From: Yeosuana aquiaggeris
GTDB lineage: Bacteria > Bacteroidota > Bacteroidia > Flavobacteriales > Flavobacteriaceae
Length of the DNA: 64,000 nucleotides
Direction of reading: 5' to 3'
Assembly (NCBI RefSeq): GCF_044003965.1
Contig: NZ_JBAWKC010000003.1
Location: 434,001 to 498,000, forward strand
Part shown: one piece after another, positions 43,130-51,120 of the stretch
Layout of the letters: each line of letters starts with the position of its first letter
Position numbering within the stretch: position 1 is the first letter of the stretch
Translations under genes and position numbers: made by a program
Notes under the pieces: generated by a model
What the model saw: the letters and a program-made list of their open reading frames with translations, nothing else
Told to the model about the DNA's origin: nothing
The model's database searches: none

Positions 43130-44203
43130 TTATTGTGGTTGTACCACTGTGTTTCCATCTAATATTACAGCCGTTTGTGCTAAGGCTCTACCATTAAAAG
43201 AGGCTCCTGTTTGAAAAGTTATCCCTGTCATTGACAAGATAATTCCTTCAAAATGTGAAGTTGTTCCAAATGTGGCCTCACCTGCTACCTGCCAGAAAAT
43301 GTTGGATGCTTTAGCACCGCCTTCTAAGGTTATGTTTACTGCCGCACTCATTGTTAGATCTCCTGAAATCTGGAAAATCCAAACATCATCTGCTGTTCCT
43401 GAAATAGTTACATCAGTAGGTATGGTCACCGTATTGGTCCATTTATAAAGACCTGCACTTAATGTTTTGCCACCAATATTTCCTGTTCCCAATTCAAGGA
43501 AATCAGGTGAAAGACGTCCTGCCGCATTATTGTAAGCAGTAATCATATTTTGAACTGCTGTAGTTAAATTAATTGGGGTTGGTGACGCCATATCAGCTGC
43601 AAATAGTTGTCCGGTAACCTGTGCAGACGTTGCATAACCTGTAAAATCTGTTAAGGATAATCCAGTTATATATGAAGTAGCTGCTGGGCTTAATCCCATT
43701 TTACCTGTAATTGCAGAAGTTGGATTATTATTGATTGCTGTTTTTGCAAGAACTACATAGTTTCCTGCTGCCCCTAAATCCACAACTGCTAAACCAGCTA
43801 CATTTGTATTTGTAGTAAAACTACGTTCCATATTGTTTGCCAGAGCAGTTCCTTCTAAATTTTTTGCTCCTGTAGTTATGGTCATTGTGTAGAGTGTTTC
43901 AGCTGCGAAAGCAGTTGACGAAATAAACTTTGCAGTGGTTCCTGAATATGAAACATTTCCTTCTATTGCAACTCCTGCTTTTTTTACTAAAAAAGTTGAA
44001 GCATTAATGGATGATGGATCCATTTCTTCACTAAAGTTTACAGAAACAACCTTATTTCTTGCAACGCCTATCTCATTATCTGCCGGATCTGATACAATTG
44101 CAGTTGGAGAAAGGTTTTTTACAACATCGTCATCATTTGAACATCCTGTAAATAAAACAACCGCTGCAATTGCAAAGGCTGGTAATAAATTTTTAATTTT
44201 CAT
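43130..44203 (-). CDS. Ice-binding-type (DUF3494) lipoprotein with Ig-like domain
   Basis: 357 residues. The lipoprotein signal ends VLFTGC (Cys20), followed by an acidic SNDDD stretch, which in Bacteroidota may promote surface export. Residues about 30-125 form a Big_5-type Ig-like domain (SPADNEIGVARNKVVSVNFS-like, with SFTTN at its end). Residues about 135-357 match the DUF3494 beta-solenoid: LSAGLYKW, DVWIFQISGDLTMSA, ASNIFWQVAGEATFGTTSHFEG and ASFNGRALAQTAVIL. Many such proteins bind ice or inhibit recrystallisation, but some homologues do not. It has its own promoter and terminator and lies by a cold-shock gene and a desaturase. Confidence 0.88.
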   Translation of the reverse strand: MKIKNLLPAFAIAAVVLFTGCSNDDDVVKNLSPTAIVSDPADNEIGVARNKVVSVNFSEEMDPSSINASTFLVKKAGVAIEGNVSYSGTTAKFISSTAFAAETLYTMTITTGAKNLEGTALANNMERSFTTNTNVAGLAVVDLGAAGNYVVLAKTAINNNPTSAITGKMGLSPAATSYITGLSLTDFTGYATSAQVTGQLFAADMASPTPINLTTAVQNMITAYNNAAGRLSPDFLELGTGNIGGKTLSAGLYKWTNTVTIPTDVTISGTADDVWIFQISGDLTMSAAVNITLEGGAKASNIFWQVAGEATFGTTSHFEGIILSMTGITFQTGASFNGRALAQTAVILDGNTVVQPQ

Positions 44204-44244
44204 GATTTGTAGGTATTAATTAGTGTGAGTAAATTATCACAGTC

Positions 44245-44271
44245 CAAAGGTAGAACTACATAAGCCAGCAA
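44245..44271 (-). promoter_or_regulatory. Candidate promoter of the ice-binding-type gene
   Basis: On the minus strand TTG (44271-44269), a 16-base spacer and TACCTTTG (44252-44245) lie 42 bases before the start codon. The -7 box is perfect; the spacer is slightly short. Confidence 0.45.
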
Positions 44272-44394
44272 GGTTACATGAAAGCGTGATTAAGTTATAT
44301 CATTCACATATAATAAAATGTAATGATTACCAGTATATAAAACCCTTTATGAAGAGATAGAAAAATTATAGAATTATTTCAAAAATTAATAAAA

Positions 44395-44422
44395 AAAAAA
44401 CCATCAACTAAGATGGTTTTTT
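44395..44422 (-). terminator. Terminator of the cold-shock gene
   Basis: AAAAAACCATC (44395-44405) pairs with GATGGTTTTTT (44412-44422) around a six-base loop; on the minus strand the stem runs into a T tract 27 bases after the csp stop. Confidence 0.8.
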
Positions 44423-44448
44423 ATAAATAATATTTTAGAATAAAATTA

Positions 44449-44640
44449 TTAAGCCAAGCGTACGTTTATGGCGCTTAACCCTTTATCTCCTTTTTCTACT
44501 TCAAATGTTACCTGATCATTCTCTTTAATCTGGTCTATCAGATTAGTTGAATGCACAAAGATATCTTCATCAGAATCTTTTATGTTTATAAAACCAAATC
44601 CTTTGGTATTATTAAAAAATTTTACAGTACCTTCTTTCAT
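44449..44640 (-). CDS. CspA-family cold-shock protein
   Basis: I start at ATG 44640, which gives the classical MKEGTVKFFNNTKGFGFI beginning of a 63-residue cold-shock domain; an upstream ATG (44691) would add an atypical 17-residue tail. RNP1 is KGFGFI and RNP2 is DIFVHS. The domain binds single-stranded nucleic acid and melts RNA structure. It lies 80 bases after the desaturase gene on the same strand, and the terminator follows, so the two may be co-transcribed. Cold induction is inferred from family and neighbours. Confidence 0.93.
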   Translation of the reverse strand: MKEGTVKFFNNTKGFGFINIKDSDEDIFVHSTNLIDQIKENDQVTFEVEKGDKGLSAINVRLA

Positions 44641-44719
44641 GTTGTTTACTTTATTAGTGTTCATTAATTTATTTATAAATTGTTTTATCATTATTTCTGT
44701 TTTTATTTAAAATGAGTGC

Positions 44720-45703
44720 TTATCCCATAGCTGCTTCATGCTTTTTTCCTAAGGACCGAAGCATCTTTGTATGATCCCAAATGGCATGTACTAACGATTT
44801 TTTAACATGGTATGGCATACCATATTCTTTCGCAGTTTCTGAAACAATCTTTGTGAGCTCTTTATAGTGAACATGGCACACGTCTGGCAGTACATGATGT
44901 TCTATTTGATAATTTAGGCCGCCTATGAGCCAAAACAAAAGATTACTTTTCGGAGAAAAATTACTTGTCGTTGCGAATTGATGTCCATACCAATTATCGT
45001 TTATTAAACCTTGTTCATCAGGTAGCGGAAATTCATTAATCGGCATAATATGTGCGATCTGAAAAATGATGCTAACCAAAAGTCCTGTAACCAAATGCAT
45101 GCTAATAAATGCCAATAAAATAATCCACCACGAAAAAGGGACCATTATCAAAGGCAGAAACAATGCATAAGAATAATAAAATAGTTTCCAAGCGATCATA
45201 CTTATCAATGCTTTTTTATATTCATTTTTCTTGTCTAAAAAACCCATATCCCTATAGCGTTTCATGCGAACAAAATCTTTTGTGGTAATCCAGGATAAAG
45301 TTGATATCCCATAAAAGAACCAAATATAAATATGCTGAAATTGGTGCAACCAATAGTGTTTGGCATGAGGTGAGAATCGCAAGAAAAAAGGAGCGTTTAA
45401 ATCATCGTCAGCATGATCAATATTCGTGTAAGTATGATGTAAGACATTGTGTTGTATTTTCCAAACAGTTGCATTAGCTCCAATAAGATTGAAGGTGTAA
45501 CCCAATATTGTATTTATATTTTTATTTTTTGAATACGAGCCATGTATGGCGTCATGCATAACACCCATACCTATTCCTGCCATACCAAATCCGCTTAATA
45601 TATACATAGAAAAAAGCGTCAAAACATTCGTGACTAAACCCGATGCCAGCAACATTAATGGGACAAAAAATAAGGCTAACATAATGATGGTCTTTACCAC
45701 CAT
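44720..45703 (-). CDS. Front-end-type fatty acid desaturase (N terminus without a standard start)
   Basis: 327 residues from ATG 45703. Histidine boxes are HDAIHG, HNVLHHTYTN and QIEHHVLPD; Gln in the third box is typical of delta-6/linoleoyl-type front-end desaturases rather than delta-9. The frame stays open for 41 more codons to a TAA at 45832-45830, and this extension reads like desaturase N terminus (NPDFSKALRSRVNTYFK, then NANGN just before Met). It contains no ATG, GTG or TTG, so the real start is either an unusual codon such as ATT 45826 or the ATG with loss of the N terminus. It is followed by the csp gene. Confidence 0.85.
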   Translation of the reverse strand: MVVKTIIMLALFFVPLMLLASGLVTNVLTLFSMYILSGFGMAGIGMGVMHDAIHGSYSKNKNINTILGYTFNLIGANATVWKIQHNVLHHTYTNIDHADDDLNAPFFLRFSPHAKHYWLHQFQHIYIWFFYGISTLSWITTKDFVRMKRYRDMGFLDKKNEYKKALISMIAWKLFYYSYALFLPLIMVPFSWWIILLAFISMHLVTGLLVSIIFQIAHIMPINEFPLPDEQGLINDNWYGHQFATTSNFSPKSNLLFWLIGGLNYQIEHHVLPDVCHVHYKELTKIVSETAKEYGMPYHVKKSLVHAIWDHTKMLRSLGKKHEAAMG

Positions 45704-45832
45704 ATTTCCATTAGCATTGCGACTTTTATTATGTGTTTTAAAATAGGTGTTTACCCTGCTTCTAAGCGCTTTTGAAAAGTCAGGATTTATATCTCTTGAA
45801 AATTTTGGATTATCGATGCTATTAATTTTTTA

Positions 45833-46396
45833 TTGGATTACAGTTACTTTAAAAACAACCTATCAGATCAAATAAGAAACTATTACTTAATTTCTAAACT
45901 ATCTAAGAATTGTATTAAAGACTTGCGACACATCCAAATCATAAATCTAGACCATGTCTATTAAAAAATGAAGAAAGCAAAGGATTGATTAAAATTGCAA
46001 GAAATTAAAAAAAGAGAAGCTGCCTTAATAATTAATGCTGTAAAAGTAGACTAAATTAACTTTAGTTTTTCCAAAATTGTGTTAAATAATTGATAATCAA
46101 TTTTATATATTCATTTATGCATATAGAATTTCCTACGAAAAAACCCTTATAAAAGAGTTTAGTTACGCCCGCTTTTGCAATGTATGGGCAATCATAAAAT
46201 TCAAACGGTTATATTATCATTACAGAAGAAACTTATGAAGTAAAATGTTTTTGTGAGACTATAATTTAAACTGTCTCTACTATGTAAACTGACATGGCAA
46301 AACACTTTACATAAGAGTACTATTTAAAATGCCATTAATAAATGGAACGAGTTGATATCAATAATAAGCACAGATAGAATGTTGTAATATTTGATA
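45833..46396. other. Long intergenic region without recognisable content
   Basis: About 560 AT-rich bases between the desaturase gene and the intradiol-like gene. Only short open stretches occur (for example around 46010-46060 and 46190-46270 on the plus strand), too short to call. No terminator, repeat or RNA gene is recognised. Confidence 0.4.
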
Positions 46397-47023
46397 TTAC
46401 TGATCTAACAATACATTTTTTTCTAACTTAATGTCCTTTGTTGCCACGTACATATCACCATTTTTTTGCAACCTCAGTAGACTATTAATCATTCTGGATC
46501 TACATGCAAGTGTTAATTCAGGAATTAATGGATCATCATTAAAAAAGAAAGGATTAATATCATATTCAGGCTTACCAGGTTCTTTGATTACACGATGAAT
46601 TTGTTTTAACTCTTTACTTCGCAAGAATTTACCAGGCATGAATGTGTAGAATGTATATTTTCCATCAGAATCCGTTTTTATCCAAGCTCTGTGATGGACA
46701 TAACGTTTGCGACTGCTATCTCTTTTCATTTGAAAATTTCCATCTTCATCAGGTTGATAAATAAATAGGACCACATCTCTCGCTGGTGTTACACCATCAT
46801 TTTGATAAATGGTTCCAGTAATCATGAGTTTATTTGGTTTTATGTCAAAATCTGGAATTGTATCTATGTTGTTTAGTTGATGTTCTGAATAATCATAGAC
46901 AGGACTGCGTTTTTTGTAGTTAATTTGATCTACTCCTGAGGCATCTGCTGTTTCTTGCGCAGAAATGGAATTGAAAGCACCAATAAAACAAAAGAAACAA
47001 ATGAGGGACATTAGTTTTTTCAT
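46397..47023 (-). CDS. Secreted intradiol dioxygenase-fold protein with altered iron site
   Basis: 208 residues with a signal peptide (MKKLMSLICFFCFIGAFNSISAQ). The core ITGTIYQNDGVTPARDVVLF, DGKYTFYTFMPG and KQIHRVIKEPG then NPFFFNDDPLI matches the intradiol ring-cleavage dioxygenase fold. In catalytic members the last ligands read HIH; here QIH leaves one His, so iron binding and ring cleavage are doubtful. In Bacteroidota such secreted proteins are of unknown role. It has its own promoter and is alone on the minus strand. Confidence 0.78.
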   Translation of the reverse strand: MKKLMSLICFFCFIGAFNSISAQETADASGVDQINYKKRSPVYDYSEHQLNNIDTIPDFDIKPNKLMITGTIYQNDGVTPARDVVLFIYQPDEDGNFQMKRDSSRKRYVHHRAWIKTDSDGKYTFYTFMPGKFLRSKELKQIHRVIKEPGKPEYDINPFFFNDDPLIPELTLACRSRMINSLLRLQKNGDMYVATKDIKLEKNVLLDQ

Positions 47024-47048
47024 AGGGATAATGATTAATTAATTATTT

Positions 47049-47078
47049 CAAAACTAAACTATTGGTGTGATTTAACAA
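47049..47078 (-). promoter_or_regulatory. Promoter of the intradiol-like gene
   Basis: On the minus strand TTG (47078-47076), a 19-base spacer and TAGTTTTG (47056-47049) give a full match to the Bacteroidota consensus, 26 bases before the start codon. Confidence 0.55.
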
Positions 47079-47126
47079 TTAAAAATCTTATAAACTCTAA
47101 AAATTTTCGTTAAACAGATATTAATT

Positions 47127-47237
47127 TCAAAAACCTTCGATGAAATGAGCACTTTTATTTAGAATGTATCCTTCTTTATAAAATTGAACAAAACCATCTT
47201 CATTTTTCCATGTCCAATCAATTTTATTTCTGATGTA
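47127..47237 (-). pseudogene. Possible remnant of a small protein gene (C-terminal end)
   Basis: A 36-codon open stretch on the minus strand without a start codon reads like real protein (IDWTWKNEDGFVQFYKEGY, ending SAHFIEGF before a stop). It is preceded in frame by TAA. The composition is protein-like but the length is too short to classify; it may be the tail of a decayed gene. Confidence 0.3.
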
Positions 47238-47376
47238 TTATGATTTATTATAAATTGCTTTATGTCTATTTAATCAACAATTAATTATTGGATAGCTAAG
47301 GCATTTTCTTTTCATTTTAAGCAATAAATAAAACTTATGGCATACTATAAAAAAACAATAGTGATTATTTCATAAT

Positions 47377-47393
47377 TAATAGTATTACTATTA
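47377..47393. promoter_or_regulatory. TetR-type operator candidate upstream of the 47423 regulator
   Basis: TAATAGT-ATT-ACTATTA is a perfect 7+3+7 palindrome 30 bases before the TetR start. It abuts TATATTTA (47392-47399), a near-match to the TAnnTTTG -7 box, so binding would block transcription of the regulator and the ABC-HlyD-TolC genes. Confidence 0.5.
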
Positions 47394-47422
47394 TATTTAC
47401 ACATTATATACATTAAATTAAT

Positions 47423-48094
47423 ATGACCCATTTATTATCCAACATCAAGATTGCAGTTCCTGAAAAAATTTATATCAAAGATCCGGAAACGTCTCAATTA
47501 GGAAAAAACATTATAGAACAAAGTATTATTTTAATCAATGAAGAGGGCTTTGACAATTTTAATTTTAAAAAACTAGGGGTCGTTATAGGTTCGAACGAAA
47601 GTTCCATTTATCGTTATTTTGAAAACAAGCACAAGCTTCTACTATATTTGACCTCATGGTATTGGGCTTGGATTGAATATCAATTAGTTTTTGAAACTTA
47701 TAACCTTCCCACTGAAATAGAAAAACTTACTAAAGCCATTGAAGTAGTTACCAGATCTATAAAAGAAGATTCCAATTATTCTCATATTAACGAAACCATA
47801 TTGAATAGGATTATTATTAATGAAAATTCAAAATCATTTCTAACCAAAGAAGTAGATCAAGAAAATAAAGAAGGATTCTTTATCGTTTACAAACGCATTG
47901 TACACCGATTAAGAGAAATGATTTTAGCAGTAAATTCGAACTATAAATTCGCCACAAGCCTAGCAAGTACAATTATTGAAGCTAGTTTGCATCAGCACTT
48001 TTTGAAAGATCACTTTTCTTCCATTACAGATTGTAATAGTAATGAAGATCCAACTGAATTTTTATCTAGTTTAACACTTAATTTATTAAAATAA
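47423..48094 (+). CDS. TetR family transcription regulator
   Basis: 223 residues. After a 25-residue lead, the helix-turn-helix domain (about 28-75) reads IIEQSIILINEEGFDNFNFKKLG then SNESSIYRYFENKHKLLLYL, the standard TetR pattern with the YxYFxxK end. The rest is a helical ligand domain without recognisable similarity. Its stop overlaps the start of the ABC transporter gene by one base (TAATG), so the regulator leads its own export operon, and the palindrome at 47377 is its likely operator. Confidence 0.87.
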   Translation: MTHLLSNIKIAVPEKIYIKDPETSQLGKNIIEQSIILINEEGFDNFNFKKLGVVIGSNESSIYRYFENKHKLLLYLTSWYWAWIEYQLVFETYNLPTEIEKLTKAIEVVTRSIKEDSNYSHINETILNRIIINENSKSFLTKEVDQENKEGFFIVYKRIVHRLREMILAVNSNYKFATSLASTIIEASLHQHFLKDHFSSITDCNSNEDPTEFLSSLTLNLLK

Positions 48095-49764
48095 TGGAAA
48101 TAGAAGCTCAAAAAACACCTTGGAAACGCTTATTGGGATTATTAGAGTTGGAAAGAAAAGATATTTTACAAATATTTTACTATGCCATATTCTCCGGGCT
48201 CGTTTCATTATCATTACCTCTTGGTATTCAGGCTATTATTAATCTAATTCAAGGAGCTCAAATATCAACCTCATGGATCGTTTTGGTGATCCTTGTTACT
48301 GTTGGGGTTATTTTTTCAGGAACGCTACAGTTGATGCAATTAAGAATCATTGAAACCATACAACAACGTATTTTCACAAGAGCTTCGTTTGAATTGAGTT
48401 ATCGTTTTCCAAAGATAAAAATGAAAGAGTTGCGAGATTATTATCCACCAGAATTGGCCAATAGGTTTTTTGATACATTAACTATTCAAAAAGGATTGTC
48501 TAAAATTTTAATAGATGTTCCTTCAGCCGTTTTACAAATCATATTCGCGTTAATATTATTATCATTTTATCATCCATTTTTTATCATTTTTGGTATTCTA
48601 TTACTGCTACTAATTTATGTAGTATTTAAATATACCGCACAGAAAGGATTACGAACAAGTTTAGAAGAATCAAAATATAAATACAAAGTTGCTCATTGGA
48701 TACAAGAAATTGCTAGATCCGTTGTTAGTTTCAAACTTTCGGGAAATACGAACTTAGCTATTACTAAAAATGATGATTTAGTAAGTAAATATTTAGTTGC
48801 CAGAGAAAAGCATTTTAGAATACTTATGATTCAGTTTGTTAAAATGATAGGATTTAAAGTTATAGTAACTGCAAGTTTACTAGTTATTGGTGGAACACTC
48901 GTTTTAAATCAGAGAATGAACATTGGTCAGTTTGTTGCAGCCGAAATTATCATATTACTTGTAATAGCCTCTGTTGAAAAGCTTATTATTGGTTTAGAGT
49001 CTTTTTATGATGTTTTAACTTCATTAGAAAAACTAGGACAGGTTGTTGACAAAGAACTGGAAGTACAAGAAGGAGAAACACCTGAATATAAAGATGGTTT
49101 GACTTTAGAATTTGATAAGGTTTCTTATAAGGTTTTAAACAAAGAAAATCCTATTTTACAGGATATTTCATTTAAAATTCTACCAAAAAGTCGTGTTTTA
49201 ATTAGCGGAGAAAGTGGCTCAGGTAAGTCAACTTTATTACAGCTTATTTCTGGGGTAATTGAGCCGACTTCAGGACATATATTTGTAGACCAGCTCTCAT
49301 TAAATAGTTTGCAATTAAATCATTACAGGTCTCAACTAGGTTTATCTGTTTCAGAGGAAAGTCCTTTTGAAGGCTCAATAAAGGAAAACTTGACTTTTGG
49401 AAACGAGTCAATTTCTGATGAATTTATTTTTAAGATTCTACATGTTGTAGGTTTAGCGCAATTTATAAAAGAACAGCCTCAAGGATTAAAAACCATTTTA
49501 CATCCAGAAGGGAAGCAAATTTCTTACACCGTTGCAAAAAAATTAATACTGGCCAGAGCTATTTTAAAGCAACCAAAAGTATTGATTCTTGAAGATGCAT
49601 TAGATCAGTTTAATTTAGAAGAAACCAATTCAATTATTGATTACTTAACCAGTAATAACCACGCCTGGACCTTAATAGTAGTAAGCACTAATGAGCGATG
49701 GAAAGAACAATGTAATCAGAATATTACGTTGGAAAACGGACGTATAAAAACCTTAAAACTATAA
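48094..49764 (+). CDS. Type I-secretion-like ABC transporter with degenerate nucleotide-binding domain
   Basis: 556 residues: membrane domain with about six helices (20-300) and an ABC domain (about 325-556). No peptidase domain. Walker A is intact (GESGSGKST, about 372), but the signature is QISYTVAKKLILARAI instead of LSGGQ, Walker B runs VLILEDALDQ with Asp and Glu exchanged relative to DE, and the H-loop His is replaced in VVSTNERW. ATP hydrolysis by the usual scheme looks impaired unless the protein pairs differently. It lies between TetR and HlyD-type genes in a full inner-to-outer-membrane export operon. Confidence 0.85.
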   Translation: MEIEAQKTPWKRLLGLLELERKDILQIFYYAIFSGLVSLSLPLGIQAIINLIQGAQISTSWIVLVILVTVGVIFSGTLQLMQLRIIETIQQRIFTRASFELSYRFPKIKMKELRDYYPPELANRFFDTLTIQKGLSKILIDVPSAVLQIIFALILLSFYHPFFIIFGILLLLLIYVVFKYTAQKGLRTSLEESKYKYKVAHWIQEIARSVVSFKLSGNTNLAITKNDDLVSKYLVAREKHFRILMIQFVKMIGFKVIVTASLLVIGGTLVLNQRMNIGQFVAAEIIILLVIASVEKLIIGLESFYDVLTSLEKLGQVVDKELEVQEGETPEYKDGLTLEFDKVSYKVLNKENPILQDISFKILPKSRVLISGESGSGKSTLLQLISGVIEPTSGHIFVDQLSLNSLQLNHYRSQLGLSVSEESPFEGSIKENLTFGNESISDEFIFKILHVVGLAQFIKEQPQGLKTILHPEGKQISYTVAKKLILARAILKQPKVLILEDALDQFNLEETNSIIDYLTSNNHAWTLIVVSTNERWKEQCNQNITLENGRIKTLKL

Positions 49765-49767
49765 GTT

Positions 49768-51120
49768 ATGCTGAATATATCTCATAACCAATTAAATAAA
49801 ACAGTTGATTTAACCAGATTTAAGTCAGGTGCAATTATTTTTGATAAAAAATATTATAAGCAGTTTAACAAACTCTTATTAGTCTTCGCTATCGTTGTTT
49901 TAATAGTACTTTTTCTGCCATGGACACAGAACATTACGGGTCAGGGAAAAGTGACAACCTTAAAGCCCAATCAAAGGCCACAGACTATTCAATCACAAAT
50001 TCCAGGTCGTATAGAACAATGGTTTGTGCAAGAAGGTGATTATGTCAAGAAGGGAGATACTATTTTAAGAATTTCAGAGGTTAAAAGTGAGTATTTTGAT
50101 GATAAATTAGTAGAGCGCACTAATGATCAAAGGGCAGCAAAAGCATCATCAGTTGTCGCATATGGTGGAAAAGTAGAAGCATTAAATAGACAAATACAGG
50201 CTTTAAATAATGAACAACAGTTGAAACTTAAACAAGCCAAAAACAAACTGTTACAGGCTCATTTAAAAGTGAAAAGTGATAGCATCGATTTTGAAGCTGC
50301 AAAAACCAATATAGAAATTGCTAAACGTCAATTTAATCGAATAGAAACGCTTCAAAATGAAGGATTGAAAGCCATGAAAGACGTTGAAGAAAAACGTTTA
50401 AAACTTCAAGAAACACAAGCTAAATTGATATCTCAAGAAAACAAACTGTTAGCTAGTATTAATGAAATTATCAATGCCGAAGTAGAAATCTCAAGAATTA
50501 ATGCCTCATATATTGATAAAATATCAAAAGCACAGAGTGATATGTTTACTGCGCAATCGAGTCAATTTGATGCAGAAGCTCAAGTAAGTAAACTTGAAAA
50601 TAATTATACAAATTATAAAATAAGAAATAGTTTGTTATATATAACAGCACCTCAAAATGGATATATAAATAAAGCAATAATTGGCGGAATTGGTGAAGCG
50701 TTTAAAGAAGGAGAAGAATTAGTCAGTATCATGCCTGAGTACTATGATTTAGCTATTGATACCTATGTTAGACCTATAGATTTACCTTTAATTCATCTGA
50801 ATGAAAAAGTACGTGTACAGTTTGACGGTTGGCCTGCTATTGTATTCAGTGGTTGGCCTAATGTGTCCTATGGTACCTATGGTGCAAAAGTTGTTGCCAT
50901 TGAAAACTTTATTAGTGATAATGGCAAATATCGTCTGCTGCTTGCTCCTGACTTAGATGATCACCCATGGCCAACGGCAATCAGAGTCGGTTCTGGTGCA
51001 AAGACTATTGCTTTGTTAGAAGATGTTCCGATTTGGTTTGAACTATGGAGGCAAATTAACAGCTTCCCTCCTAACTTTTATCAACCTAATAAAATTGAGA
51101 AAACCTCTGATAAAAAGTAA
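49768..51120 (+). CDS. HlyD-family periplasmic adaptor
   Basis: 450 residues: cytoplasmic N terminus, one membrane helix (about 36-54, LLLVFAIVVLIVLFL), a lipoyl half (QSQIPGRIEQWFVQEGDYVKKGD), a long coiled-coil hairpin (about 115-275, rich in Lys, Glu, Gln), the second lipoyl half (YITAPQNGYINKAIIGG) and a beta domain with VRVQFDGWPAIVFSGWPN. This is the membrane fusion protein of a type I-like exporter. It begins three bases after the ABC gene and overlaps the TolC-type gene start by one base. Confidence 0.9.
   Translation: MLNISHNQLNKTVDLTRFKSGAIIFDKKYYKQFNKLLLVFAIVVLIVLFLPWTQNITGQGKVTTLKPNQRPQTIQSQIPGRIEQWFVQEGDYVKKGDTILRISEVKSEYFDDKLVERTNDQRAAKASSVVAYGGKVEALNRQIQALNNEQQLKLKQAKNKLLQAHLKVKSDSIDFEAAKTNIEIAKRQFNRIETLQNEGLKAMKDVEEKRLKLQETQAKLISQENKLLASINEIINAEVEISRINASYIDKISKAQSDMFTAQSSQFDAEAQVSKLENNYTNYKIRNSLLYITAPQNGYINKAIIGGIGEAFKEGEELVSIMPEYYDLAIDTYVRPIDLPLIHLNEKVRVQFDGWPAIVFSGWPNVSYGTYGAKVVAIENFISDNGKYRLLLAPDLDDHPWPTAIRVGSGAKTIALLEDVPIWFELWRQINSFPPNFYQPNKIEKTSDKK

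Larger units (their letters stand above)
47024..47422. other. Divergent intergenic region with a coding remnant and an operator-like palindrome
   Basis: 399 bases between the intradiol-like gene (minus) and the TetR gene (plus). It holds the minus promoter at 47049-47078, a minus-strand coding remnant at 47127-47237 and a palindrome at 47377-47393, each listed separately. Confidence 0.5.

Noticed and set aside
46010..46280. Short plus-strand open stretches in the 45.8-46.4 kb gap as small genes
   Set aside because: Each is about 20 codons without a start codon or family resemblance.
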